Shown here: piece after piece, positions 10,553 through 21,050 of the stretch
Layout of the letters: every line of letters begins with the position of its first letter
Position numbering within the stretch: position 1 is the first letter of the stretch
From: Gari tellinella
Taxonomy: Eukaryota > Mollusca > Bivalvia > Cardiida > Psammobiidae
Assembly: GCA_922989275.2 (NCBI GenBank)
Contig: OV277863.1
Coordinates: forward strand, 45,614,999 to 45,678,998
Length of the DNA: 64,000 bases
Reading direction: 5' to 3'
Program-made: the position numbers and the translations under genes
Notes under the pieces: generated by a model
Told to the model about the DNA's origin: nothing
Databases searched by the model: none
Seen by the model: only the letters and a program-made list of their open reading frames with translations

Positions 10553-10762
10553 CCCTTAGCCCGCCAAATAAATTGTCGTCTGCTATATTTCTCGTCTGTT
10601 TCAAGTTTTCAAAGTGCTACAAAGTTGCTCAAAATTGCTGAAAATGTTGTCCGAGTGTCAAACAGCTTGGATCCGGATGAGACGCCGAGTAACTCGGATC
10701 AGTAACATCCGGATCCAAGCTGTTTGCATATGGAGCTATAGTCGTGAGTGGCAGGCTAAGGG
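10553..10762. mobile_element. Family D MITE, copy 1, TTAA flanks
   Basis: TTAA at 10549-10552 and 10763-10766. The ends are 'CCCTTAGCCCGCC' and 'GGCAGGCTAAGGG'. The hairpin 'caaacagcttggatccggatg' faces 'catccggatccaagctgtttg' at about 10659-10725. It is nearly identical to 14157-14362 and 61104-61309, so the family spread recently. Confidence 0.88.
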
Positions 10763-10819
10763 TTAATACATTTTCACTAAATTCTCTCCAAACACAGGTT
10801 TAATTGTTCCCTGACTTAC

Positions 10820-10942
10820 AATGTTCCCCCCATCAGAACATTTGTTCTCCCATTGTTTGTGTTTGGCCTCTGTATTCTCTCTGTTATTGTCACGATTTGG
10901 AGACAAAATTCCCAGGGGTACACGCCTCATGGTAATGGGTAC
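10820..10942 (-). CDS. First coding exon seen of the unrecognised minus-strand gene
   Basis: The acceptor 'TGTATTTTCTAG' and the donor ATT|GTAAGT bound 123 nt (41 codons, phase 0). The frame reads VPIT, then MRRVPLGILSPNRDNN, and ends near WENKCSDGGNI. The ATG at 10930-10928 has A at -3 (ATTACCATGA), so I prefer it as the start, with the four preceding codons as 5' UTR. If it is not the start, earlier exons remain to be found above 10943. The exon joins in frame to 8499-8639 and then 1214-1345, giving about 128 residues in the window. The product is hydrophilic, with an SPN site near the N-terminus and a coiled coil later. I do not recognise the family. Confidence 0.72.
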
Positions 10943-11156
10943 CTAGAAAATACAAGGATTATGCAGAATTAGATGTCTTTTAACCTTGAAATAGCTATCT
11001 TACATGTGAGCTCATCAATGTTCAATTTTGATATACTTGTTGACTAATAATTCAACACCAACCTTGGCATTAACATGTTAAACATATACAGTGAAACCCC
11101 ACCTTAACCGGACATGTGTGGGGACAACATAATTGTCCGGTTTAGAGGGGTTTTAA

Positions 11157-11320
11157 CCCATTGATTGTTTCTAGTATGGACGATAGCTGATCACTTAAAG
11201 CAGGTTGAAAGTAAAGCAGAATGCGCCTTAAGGCGCATTCTGCTTTACTTCCAACATGCTTTAAGCTGTCATCTGCTATAGAATATAGAAAATTGGAGTA
11301 TAAAGGAGTAAAAGGGCATA
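11157..11320. mobile_element. Family A MITE nested in the TA-flanked element
   Basis: TTAA at 11153-11156 is followed by 'CCCATTGATTG'. The core palindrome has tip 'gcgccttaaggcgc'. The right arm is shortened and its TTAA is lost. Both arms carry the same A-to-G-type change relative to other copies (gcgcc/ggcgc instead of gtgcc/ggcac). Confidence 0.7.
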
Positions 11321-11410
11321 TTACAGGATGGTTAGATACGGGACCAACGTTTTTGTCCGGTTTAGAGAGAATTCCGGTATTTAGAGGTTCCGGTATTTAG
11401 AGGGGGCGCC

Positions 11411-12588
11411 AGTGCTCCAGATAATTTTTGCATGCAATGAGTACGTACTCACACTATTTTCACTTCAATGCTGAAAACTGAAATTGAATGCTGAAAATCT
11501 ACGGAGAATACAAACAATGGAAAACTTCAACTAAATTTAACTTTTACTGAATTGAGCAATGTAGACATGTACACACTTCTATGTTAATGTCATCATCTGA
11601 GCAAGACATTGTGCAATATCAATTATCTGGAGCACTGATATGTACTGTACATTCCTGTTCATATTTGAACACATCGCTTGTGCTCTTTAATACCCATGCC
11701 TGTCAACAGTATTTCTTTGTAGGAGTCTTTGAGCCTTCAATTGAGCCTTCGATGGCCAACAAGGTGTCTACATTTCCCTTAATGCATATGGGACATTTCA
11801 ATACTGTTTCTCGATCTTGTCCCTTAAAAACTAATATTTAACCAGGGATAATTCATTTCCAAGATTATTTTCAAGTTTTTTATTTACCTGGTCACCGTTG
11901 TGTTTTCTTTTGAAAAATTTTGCGGATTTGTGTACACTGTGGTTGTCCTCGCGAATAACGCTATCAATTAACACTCAATGATAGATTTGAATATCCGGTC
12001 ATGGCATCCTCGCGTTTTTTTTTAATTGAATAGTATAGGCGTTTTATCATTACTTTTCACGTTGACCAGCACCAGACGCCGCCATCATAACATGTTTTTC
12101 TGCCGACGCTTGCAATGACAATAATATTTCGTCCCATAATGTACCTTGAAGTAGGGGGAAAACTACACGGGCGTGTTTATACCGGTCTCCGAGTATTTGA
12201 GTTTTAAAGTACACCACAATCCTTTCTGAAAGGCTACGGAATCGAGATAACCCGGCCGATCCAATGTTGCCACTTTTTAAAGTTCGCGACTCAGGGGAGA
12301 CACTGCGGGTGCGAAACTTAATTTAAACAGCGAACAGTGTTAGGGTAAACATTTCACTTAAAATACGGACTGGTTTGAAGTTATTTTTCCAAGTAAAGAA
12401 CGTAGTTCTAACCCATCAAACGCGCAAAACTGATGCCCAGTCTACCGTTTGTTACTCGCAACTAAATATTTGAAATGCGTACGCAATTTTCTTTGTGCGT
12501 TTTTGTACGCCTGGATTGTCATTCCAAATGCGTTTCTCTCCAAAATATATGCGGGAAAACGCACGTACGCACCTTATCTGGAGCACTG
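11411..12588. mobile_element. Inner element with 'gtgctccagataa' ends
   Basis: The terminal inverted repeat is 'agtgctccagataa' at the left and 'ttatctggagcact' at the right, related to the family G ends. The interior of about 1.15 kb becomes CpG-rich after about 11930. It has no long ORF. A short minus-strand stretch near 12080 reads ATGGCGGCGTCTGGTGC; it could be captured first-exon sequence, but there is no support for that. Confidence 0.6.
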
Positions 12589-12704
12589 GAGGGGTTTCAC
12601 TGTATTTAGTAAACTGAATCCGTAGTTTTGTAGTACCTCAGCGATATGTCCGGTATATTTTCCACCAAAACGTGACCTTATTTATCATATAGTATAGACC
12701 GCCT

Positions 12705-13080
12705 GCATAGCTCAGAGCGTCCCCTTGCAGTGCGGGAGGTTGCGGGTTCAATCCCAGGCCGAGTCAAACCAAAGACTTAAAAATTGGTAGTAATGACTTC
12801 CTGTCTTGGCGCTCAGGATTTCTGGTTAGCATTACGACTGGTTTGTTGGTGTCAGGATAATTTCCAGGGGTGTAAAATTCCACTCGCCCGCTCGCCATGG
12901 CAAGTAACTTTTTATGAGGGCGAGCAGATTTTCTGACAATTTATACCAGAAACTAATGACCCAAATGTCATTATTACCCAGCAGGGCGAGTAGCAATTCT
13001 GAAAATTTTACACCCCTGAAAGTGACTGGCCAGGTACAGTCCCTGGTGCACCTCATAAGTTCATCAATCTTGATGGAGGG
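12705..13080 (+). mobile_element. tRNA-derived SINE interrupted by a small palindromic element
   Basis: The head resembles a tRNA with an A-box-like 'tagctcagagcg' and a B box 'gggttcaatccc' (about 12715-12760). The body reads 'ttcctgtcttggcgctcaggatttctgg' and 'ggtttgttggtgtcaggataa'. It appears to resume after 13018 with 'agtgactggccaggtacagtc'. The acceptor and T stems are imperfect, so this is not a functional tRNA gene. Confidence 0.65.
12865..13018. mobile_element. Palindromic MITE inside the SINE
   Basis: The ends 'CAGGGGTGTAAAATT' and 'AATTTTACACCCCTG' are exact inverted repeats. Next to them are 'gggcgag'-type words in inverted orientation (cactcgcccgctcgcc; gggcgagtag). The CAGGG start suggests hAT, but no 8-bp duplication is visible. 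Confidence 0.75.
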
Positions 13081-14156
13081 AAGTAATACACATGTAATAA
13101 GATAAGATAGAAGATACTCAAGATAGTAATCTAATCACAAATTATGCCATTTGCTGTCCCACTTTATGAAGCACTTGTGGATGTTGACAGATTGGACTGG
13201 AGAACAATACTCGATATAAACTAGTGTAATATTGAAAATATTGCATAGTTTTCTTACATTGCTAAAGCTGGTTTTATCTGATGAATACAAGTAACTTCTA
13301 CTTAAAAACATGGCCCTAGATCGCTCACCCAAGTGAATTGACTAGATTTATAGGCTAACAGTAAAATTCACATTCTCTCATTTCACCCTGGAGTGACCTA
13401 AATATTCAAACATGACCTAGATTTGGTCAAGATAGTCATTCTGACCAAGTTTGATAAAGATTTGACTAAAATTTGGCAACTAGAGTTTTCACAAGCTTTT
13501 TCTAAGATTTGACCGATGACCTACCTTTAAACCCCACATGGCCCATATTCAAATCTGAACTAGATTTTGTCAAGATGTTCATTCTAACTAAGTTTGATAA
13601 AGATTTGGCTAAAAACTTTGCTACTAGAGAATTCACATTGTGACAAAACTTTTTCTAAGATTTTATTTAGTGTCCTACCTTTTGAACCCATATTTGAACT
13701 TGACCTAGAATTTTTCAAGATGGTCATTTTGACCAATTTGAAAAAGATTGGGAAAAAATTGTACTAGAATTTTTACAAGCTTTTTCTTAGATTTGATCAA
13801 ATGACCTTTGCTTTGACCACACATGCATGGTATTCAAACTTGACCTAGATTTTGTCAAGATGGTCATACTGACCAAGTTTAATGAAGATGTAGCCCAAAA
13901 TTTGGCTACTAGAGTGTTTGCAAGCTTTTTCTAAAATATGCCTTAGTGACCTATTATTTACCCTATATGACCAATATATAATATATATGACATGGTCCTA
14001 GATTTTGTTAAGATGGTTATCATGACCATGTTTGATAAAGATTGGGCTAAAATTGTGGCTACTAGAGTTTTCACAACCTTTTTCTAAGGTTTGATCTAGA
14101 GACTTACGTTTTGATCCCACATGATACATATTCAAACCTCAACTCAATTTTGTTAA

Positions 14157-14362
14157 CCCTTAGCCCGCCAAATAAATTGTCGTCTGCTCTATTTCTCGTC
14201 TGCTTCAAGTTTCAAAGTGCTTCAAAGTTGCTCAAAATTGCTGAAAATGTTGTCCGAGTGTCAAACAGCTTGGATCCGGATGAGACGCCGAGTTACTCGG
14301 CGTCTCATCCAGATCCAAGCTGTTTGGATATGGAGCTATAGTCGTGAGTGGCAGGCTAAGGG
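14157..14362. mobile_element. Family D MITE, copy 2, inserted in a satellite unit
   Basis: TTAA at 14153-14156 and 14363-14366. Left flank 'caattttgTTAA' and right flank 'TTAAgatggtcc' rejoin to the satellite text 'attttgttaagatggtcc' once one TTAA is removed, which gives the exact empty site. Confidence 0.92.
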
Positions 14363-14504
14363 TTAAGATGGTCCTTCTGACCAACCAGGTTTGATGAAGA
14401 TATGGCTAAAAGTGTGGCTACAGGAGTGTTCACAGCTTTTTCTAAGATTTGACATAGTGTCATAAAGATTAGGCTATAACTGTGGCTACTAGAGTTTCAA
14501 CAAG

Positions 14505-15727
14505 AGCTGTCGGAGAACAGCAAAGCTCGCCTAATTAAACCTTTCTTAAATAGGTAACTATCAATAGAAAAGTGTATCAGTACATTGATATTCAAGCCAC
14601 AGGGAACCTCCTTTCCAAATATCAGCTTACTAATGCAAATATGTCATGTATATAAGTGCATTCCAACACTTACTCCATTACTAACTTTGAAATTTCAGTC
14701 CCAAAACTCTAAGTCCACAACAGGTGAAATTTTGACTAAATTTAAACTTTTTTTAAATTTTAACTACCCAACATCCATGTTCTGCCCACAGGGCACCTCC
14801 ATTCCAAATATCAGCATCCTAATAAAAATATTTCATGAAGTATTAGTGCATTATAACACTTACCCCAAAACTTTAACCATGAGAAATCAGCCGAATAACC
14901 CAATTTAAGTCCTTAACAGGTGAAATTTTGACTAATTTAATTTTTATTTTAATTTTAACTATGCAGCATCAATGGTTAACCAACAGGGCACCTCCATTCC
15001 AAATATCAGCTTCCTACATGTAGTACAAATATTTCATGTAGTATTAGTGCATTACCACACTTACCCCAAAACTTTAACCATGCGAAATCAGCCGAAAAAC
15101 ATAAGTCCACAAAAGGTGAAATTTTGACAAATTTTAACTTTTTTTTTAAATTTTAACTATGCAGCATCAATGTCCAACCCAGAGGGCACCTCCAAGCCAA
15201 ATATCAGCTTCCTAATACAAATATTTCATGTAGTATTAGTGCATTACAACACTTACCCCAAAACTTTAACCATGAGAAATCAGTCGAAAAACTTAAGTCC
15301 ACAAAAGGTAAAATTTTGACTAAATTTTAACTTTTTTTTTAAATTTTAACTACGCAACATCAATGTCCAACCAACAGGGCACCTCCAATCCAAATATCAG
15401 CTTCCTAATACAAATATTTCATGTAGTATTAGTGCATTACAACACTTACCCCAAAACTTTAACCATGAGAAATCAGCCGAAAAACCTAAGTCCACAAAAG
15501 GTTAAATTTTGACAAATTTTAACTTTTCTTTTAATTTTAACTACCCAAAATCAATGTTCGACGCACAGGGCACCTCCAATCCAAATATCAGCTTCCTAAT
15601 GCAAATATTTCAAGTAGTATTAGTGCATTACAACACTAACACAAAACATTAACCATGAAAAACCAACGCCGACGTGATTCCATAAGCCCCCGAACCCCCC
15701 CCCCAACCCCATTCTCCGAATAGGGAG
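14505..15727. repeat. ~193-bp tandem array, about six units
   Basis: Units share 'agggcacctccattccaaata', 'tcagcttcctaat', 'caaatatttcatgtagtatt', 'agtgcattacaacacttacc' and 'aggtgaaattttgactaaat'. The last phrase starts near 14724, 14914, 15110, 15305 and 15498 (spacings 190-196). The array is bounded by 'aagagctgtcggagaacagc' on the left and 'ccgaatagggagcta' on the right, so the array is probably the body of an element inserted in the satellite. Confidence 0.8.
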
Positions 15728-17074
15728 CTAACAAGCTTTCTCAAAGGTTTGATCTAGTGGCCTGTTTGACCCCACATTACCCATATTCAAAATTGACCTA
15801 GATTTCGTCAAGATGGTATTTCTGACCAAGTTTGATAAAGATTTGACTAAAATGTGGCTACTAGAGTGTTTGTGACAAGCTTTTTCTAACATTTGTTAGT
15901 GAACTACAGTACTTCTGACCTCACACAACCCATATTCAAACTTCACCTAGAATTTGTCAAGAAGATCATTTTGACCCAGTTTGGTCAAGATTGTGCAGGA
16001 ATAGAGGCTGCAAGACTTAGTGTGTTCTCAAGCTCTAATAAAGATTTGACCTAGTGACCTTCTTTTTGACCCACATTCAAACCTGACCTAGATTTTGTCA
16101 GGATGGTCATTCTGACCAAGTAGGATAAAGATTTGGCTAAAAATATATCCAGGTGTTCAAAAGCCTTTTCTAAGAGTTGACCTAGTCACCTACTTTTCGA
16201 TCTCGCGTTAATATTCAAAAGTAATGTAGATTTGGTCAAGATGATCATTCTGACCAAGTTTGGTCAATATTTAGCTTAAGTTCTGGCTACTAGAGTTTTC
16301 ACAAGCTCTAAAAAAGATTTGACATTGTGACCTACTTTTTGAAACCACATGACCCACAATCCAAATTGACATAAATTTGTCAAGATGATCATTCTGACTA
16401 AGTTTGATTAAGAGTTGGCTAAAAATGTGGCTACTAGAATGTTCACATGCTATTTGACTTAGTGACCTACTTCTTGACTCCATATAACCAATATTCAAAT
16501 CTGACCTAGATTTTGTCAACATGGTCTCTCTGACCAGGTTTGATAAAGATTTGGCTAAAAATGAGGTGACTAGAGTGTTCACAAGCTTTTTCTTAGGTTT
16601 GACTTAGTGACCTACTGCTGACCCCATATAACCCATATCCATAATTGACCTAGATTTTGTCATAATGGTCATTTGGACCAAGTTTAATAAAGATTTGACT
16701 AAAACTGTGGCTACAAGTGTGTTTACAAGAATTTTCTAAGGCTTGACCTTGTGACCTACCTTTGACCCCACATGACACATATTCAAACTTGACCAAGAGT
16801 GTGTGAAGATGGTCATTCTCTACAAGTTTTATAAACATTGAAATACAAATGGGTTTCAGACAAGGAGATTTTTTAAAATAATTTTTCATTGAAAACAATC
16901 AATTTTAACTCATGTGACCTAGATATGCAACTGACAGGAACCATAATTCTTCAATACATGAACATGTACGTGTATAAGTAAAGGACATCAGCTCTGGCCA
17001 TATTAGAGTGATGTCGGGTAATCTCGACAGTCGTCTAATCCCGTCACCCTTTTAAAGACTCTTAAATTGGTTTA

Positions 17075-20000
17075 TGGTCTCAACGTCCCAAGACCGCAAC
17101 GTACCAGACGGAACGTCCCAATTATATGGATGGAACGTCCCACTATATATTCCACTAAGGAAAAAAAGAATGCCTGTATAAACTCGTATCACGATGGGAT
17201 GGAATGTTTGGCTTTTATACAAATGTCTCATTACAGACTAGAAGCCATCGCAGGCTTTAATAAGGGTTGAATCTGTGTGTAAATCGGATGTACACATGTC
17301 ATACGAATACAGTGAGGAACCTGATCAGGGGTTATTCAATCCTAAATAGTCATTAATGGACAAAACTTAGCTGGAAACTGGAATTGTCCATTCAGGGATG
17401 AATAGGTTAAGGAAAATTATCGGCGATTGTAAACCAAGAAAAGCCAACTTTTTTTTAACAGGGGTGTCGATACAGTTACTTAAACAATATATATATATGC
17501 CTTTAAATACGATATTAGTACATCAAATCTATTTTAGTTGGTGTTTACGAAGGTTAGGTAGGATCGGCATTTTTCATATCGTCGCCGATTTTTGGACAAT
17601 AAAAGTATCTTTTTGAGCGGGAATTCATTAATATGACTTATAAACTGGTACACAGATACCTTTAAATACGCTATTACAACATAAAACCTTTTTCCTGTGG
17701 TGTTCTCTGCGTTTCGAGTCGCTCGTCGATGAAAACAAAGAAAATGAATTCTGCTAAATATGACGCCTGCTTAAATCAATATATCCTCTATATGTGACTT
17801 TATTAATATCCAATTTACAAACAATTTGGAATATATGATGAGAATTGAGTTGGTCTCTAATCTGGATGAAACTTTGAAAAGGTTATCAGGAGATTAGCTT
17901 TAGCTGCCGTCACGGCCGTCGGAGTGTACTATTTGCAATTTTTTCTACGATCGGGTGTTCATTTTTGTAATAACAGATATCCTAAATCAGTCAGATTATA
18001 TATCGTGAATAATCTCAAAAACAATGAATTATACAAAAATAGTATGATAAAACTGATTTTCTATAATTTTTATAAAGTGGGACGACATTTTTTTTTTGAC
18101 GAGTATATTCGTCGTTAGGGCTGAATGTATAAACCTACGAAAACGCCCCGAGTTCCCCATTTAAAATAGGGGTTATGCATTAATTCTTTTTTTGGACTTT
18201 TTTCGACACTCCGGCCATGGCGTACAAATACACATTGAAATACCGAATACAACGTTTAAAATAGGTTTAAGATATAGTCTTGAAACTTATTATATCAATT
18301 TAAATGTATAGTATGAACTCATGGTCGAACATTGGCGACCATATAAAAGTGCCGAGTATCCCTGACATACGAAAACAAAAGCCGAAATTCATTTAATATG
18401 TACATAATATTAGCTCGTTCCCTTGTGAATATTCTTTCCAGACTCCACCCACTATGAATAATTAACTAAATTTCTACTCTGTTATAATTAACAATCGTTT
18501 TTGCTAAACAGTTGTGACAACTCTGATCTATGATAACTCTATAGACAGGTATAGTAGGCCCTGAACAATGTCTGCTCTGTTTGCAGAGGCGTTAAAAGGC
18601 TCAGTCGGGAAAGGGTTAAGAGACCTACAAATTGGTGTTAAAACAAAAATCCCATTCAAAATGATTCTTTTATTGGATTAAATGCGGCTACACTTAAAAC
18701 TGAATTGTCACTTTTATATTGACACCGATTTTAACAGTCCACAAAGGCATCTTTTTGAAACTTGACTGAAATTAGTCGCAGGTTGGAAAACACATGTAAT
18801 TTCAAAGAAATCGTAATATCTGATATTACAGTAAAACTTACACATACAGTGAAGAAGACGTTATTCTTTCACGTTTAAACGCAAACGAAATGCAATTGCA
18901 ATAAAATGTAGGCAATGACAACTAGTGGTCAATTCTGAATTTATTTATTTTAATCTGAGTGGTAAACATTAAGGAGCCTGGAGAGACGCCGGGTTACTCT
19001 CCAAAATGTTTGCAATGTCAATAATAAGTTTTAGCAAAAATGCGTTTATTTGGAAAGAATAATATGTTCTCCACTATAATTACCTAACAAATCAATAGTC
19101 CAGTCCACGGAATTATAAACTTCTGTATATTTCCTTGTCCAGTCAATATTATATGTAACAAAACTATTCAAAGTCTGATTCGACTCATACACACAAACAC
19201 GTATGGGACGGGTGATTGACAGGACAAGGTCTTTTGAAGTTAATCGACACAGCTTCTTACAGGTTTAACCGCTTTCTGATGACACGTTTAATCTGTTTCT
19301 GCAGACTTTATTTTCGGCAGTCGGCTCTATTCATAGTCTTTGATGTTGCCGCGCAGAGGGCGTTTTGTTTTTGTTTTTAAAAAGGGACCATGTGCTGAGA
19401 AGAATCACCAGTCAAATTATCAGAACACACTGTTTAAATGTTATTTAAACAAAATTGTAATAGTTATGCACCCATGCAAACCTGGCCTATTAAACTACCG
19501 CTGTACCCAGACCATTTAGCCTTATCTATTTTGTTAAGCAAACAGTGTATACACTGCTCAGATGAATCCTTCACGAGTTCTTTTATCAGAATCTGCACTA
19601 TTTGATGCCCCCGGTATCTATAAATGCGGATGCGTATAGCGTTGTCCTGTCCGTGTGTCCGTCCGTTAAGTAGACTTTACCGTTTCCTCCAACATCAATA
19701 CCACTTACTCAAATCCCTAGATACTTATACAGTTGTTGTCTTTAAGTTGGTTTACGGGTAAAATATTTAACCCTCATCATGTTAAGTGCGACTTGTCTAA
19801 TAATTGCAAACAGGTTGTATCCAGATCTGGATCCAAACTATTTGTCACCCATTTCAACTTTTCTTCTTTTTCAAATGCATGAAAACTAATTTTCAGCTTA
19901 TCAGACAATATGTTTAAAAAAGACGACAATTCAGCATGAACACGTTAAAAACTCTTTGATCAAATCTTCAAAGTTAGCCGACTTCGCTTCCCCGCTCAAC

Positions 20001-21050
20001 ATATTCAACTCACAAGTAGAGTTTGTTGTTTTCTAAAAGTGATTGACAGCGGATTTTACTAATAATTATCCAATTGAAATACACCTTTTGGGAGCATGAA
20101 ACTTTCCTTTTAGGGCCCAGATGTGAAATTAACAAATGGATAATGTTTCTAAATCTTCGAGTTACGATGTTCGTATGTATGTAATGAGTTTACACGCAGT
20201 GATCTGTGAATGATTTTCTGGAATTTTACGAAAAATGCTGAAGATAAAAAATAAACTTGGCGAAAACAAAACACTTTTCATGGGAGTATAATTATAAGGT
20301 AAATCCGTTAATTTCATTCAAGTGTCATATATAAACCAATGATTTGCTGTCTTATTATGATCTATTATGATATCAATATCTTTTTTTTTATAATGGCAAT
20401 TTCGAATTGGAATTGAACGTTTGCTAAATAAATGAAACAAGTTGGAAGTTTTTCTGTGTGAATCAATCAGACATTTAAAAACGTTAAGAAAGTTAAGAAA
20501 GTCGCAAACATTACAACAATTTATCAAATCGTGCCGATGTTCACACCCTCGCGAAAAATATTATGCTATGCGATTATCAGCGCGTGCGGAATACACAGTG
20601 GCATATTAGACTTGACACGTGTATATGTGTTACGCCTCTCGTCTGCAACTTTTCCCTTTCATGTATGCCGACATTTCAAAGAGTGTAATAGTAGACATGA
20701 AACATATACACAGTGAAAAAAGGTAGCTACTTGGGTGTGGCATTAGCGAAAGGAAACTTATCTTCTACGAAATACGAAGATTAATGCGATGCTATAAGTG
20801 CCATGGATAAAACAACCCCGACTAACGGATGATAATAGATCTACTCGCATATGAACATCGTATGTACATAGTATGTAAGCAAAAATATTTCATTTAATCC
20901 CAGTTACTCATTTAAATCACTATTTAACTTTTGCATCAATTAATAATTGTCAAATACGGGTGATATATATAATTTTTTAAAAATGGCACGTTGGGTCCAC
21001 AAATGGTACGTTGATGTCGTGGGGCGTTGATGCGATGGGGCGTTGAGACC
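17075..21050. mobile_element. 4-kb element with AACGTCCC word arrays at both ends
   Basis: The left end (17075-17152) reads 'ggtctcaacgtcccaag', 'accgcaacgtaccag', 'acggaacgtcccaatt' and 'tggaacgtcccac'. The right end (20982-21050), read on the complement, is 'ggtctcaacgccccatc', 'gcatcaacgccccac', 'gacatcaacgtaccattt' and 'ggacccaacgtgcca'. The outermost 'ggtctcaacg' is exact at both ends. The interior is AT-rich with no ORF above about 70 codons, so the element is non-autonomous. Confidence 0.6.
17153..20981. other. Interior of the AACGTCCC element, no gene seen
   Basis: AT-rich DNA with only short spurious frames. Near 18590 there is 'gaaagggttaa', possibly a TTAA-MITE end. A weak hairpin 'ggttgtatccagatctggatcc' lies near 19812. 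I find no transposase or host exon. Confidence 0.4.

Larger units (their letters stand above)
11089..12602. mobile_element. TA-flanked inverted-repeat element (pogo/mariner-like ends), nested
   Basis: 'TA|CAGTGAAACCCC' at 11087-11100 is mirrored by 'GGGGTTTCACTG|TA' at 12591-12604. Next to the left end are 'ccggtttagaggggt' and more 'ccggtatttagagg' repeats. The element contains a family A MITE (about 11157-11320) and a second element (about 11411-12588). No transposase frame is present. Confidence 0.75.
13380..16850. repeat. ~140-bp satellite array, interrupted twice
   Basis: Each unit reads roughly 'gacctagattttgtcaagatgg', 'tcattctgaccaagtttgat', 'aaagatttggct', 'ggctactagagtgttcac', 'aagctttttctaagatttg', 'tgacctactttttgac'. 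Unit anchors lie near 13417, 13555, 13698, 13841 and 13992, then 15796, 15944, 16084, 16227, 16367, 16502, 16645 and 16790. A family D MITE (14157-14362) and a ~193-bp array (14505-15727) interrupt it. ORFs here are repeat artefacts. Confidence 0.85.

Noticed and set aside
12080..12120. CpG-rich minus-strand ATGGCGGCGTCTGG as first exon of the unknown gene
   Set aside because: Possible splice points give the wrong phase for the next exon and the stretch lies inside a mobile element.
13380..16898. Several ~80-107-codon frames
   Set aside because: They recur with the satellite period and show no amino-acid conservation beyond the DNA repeat.
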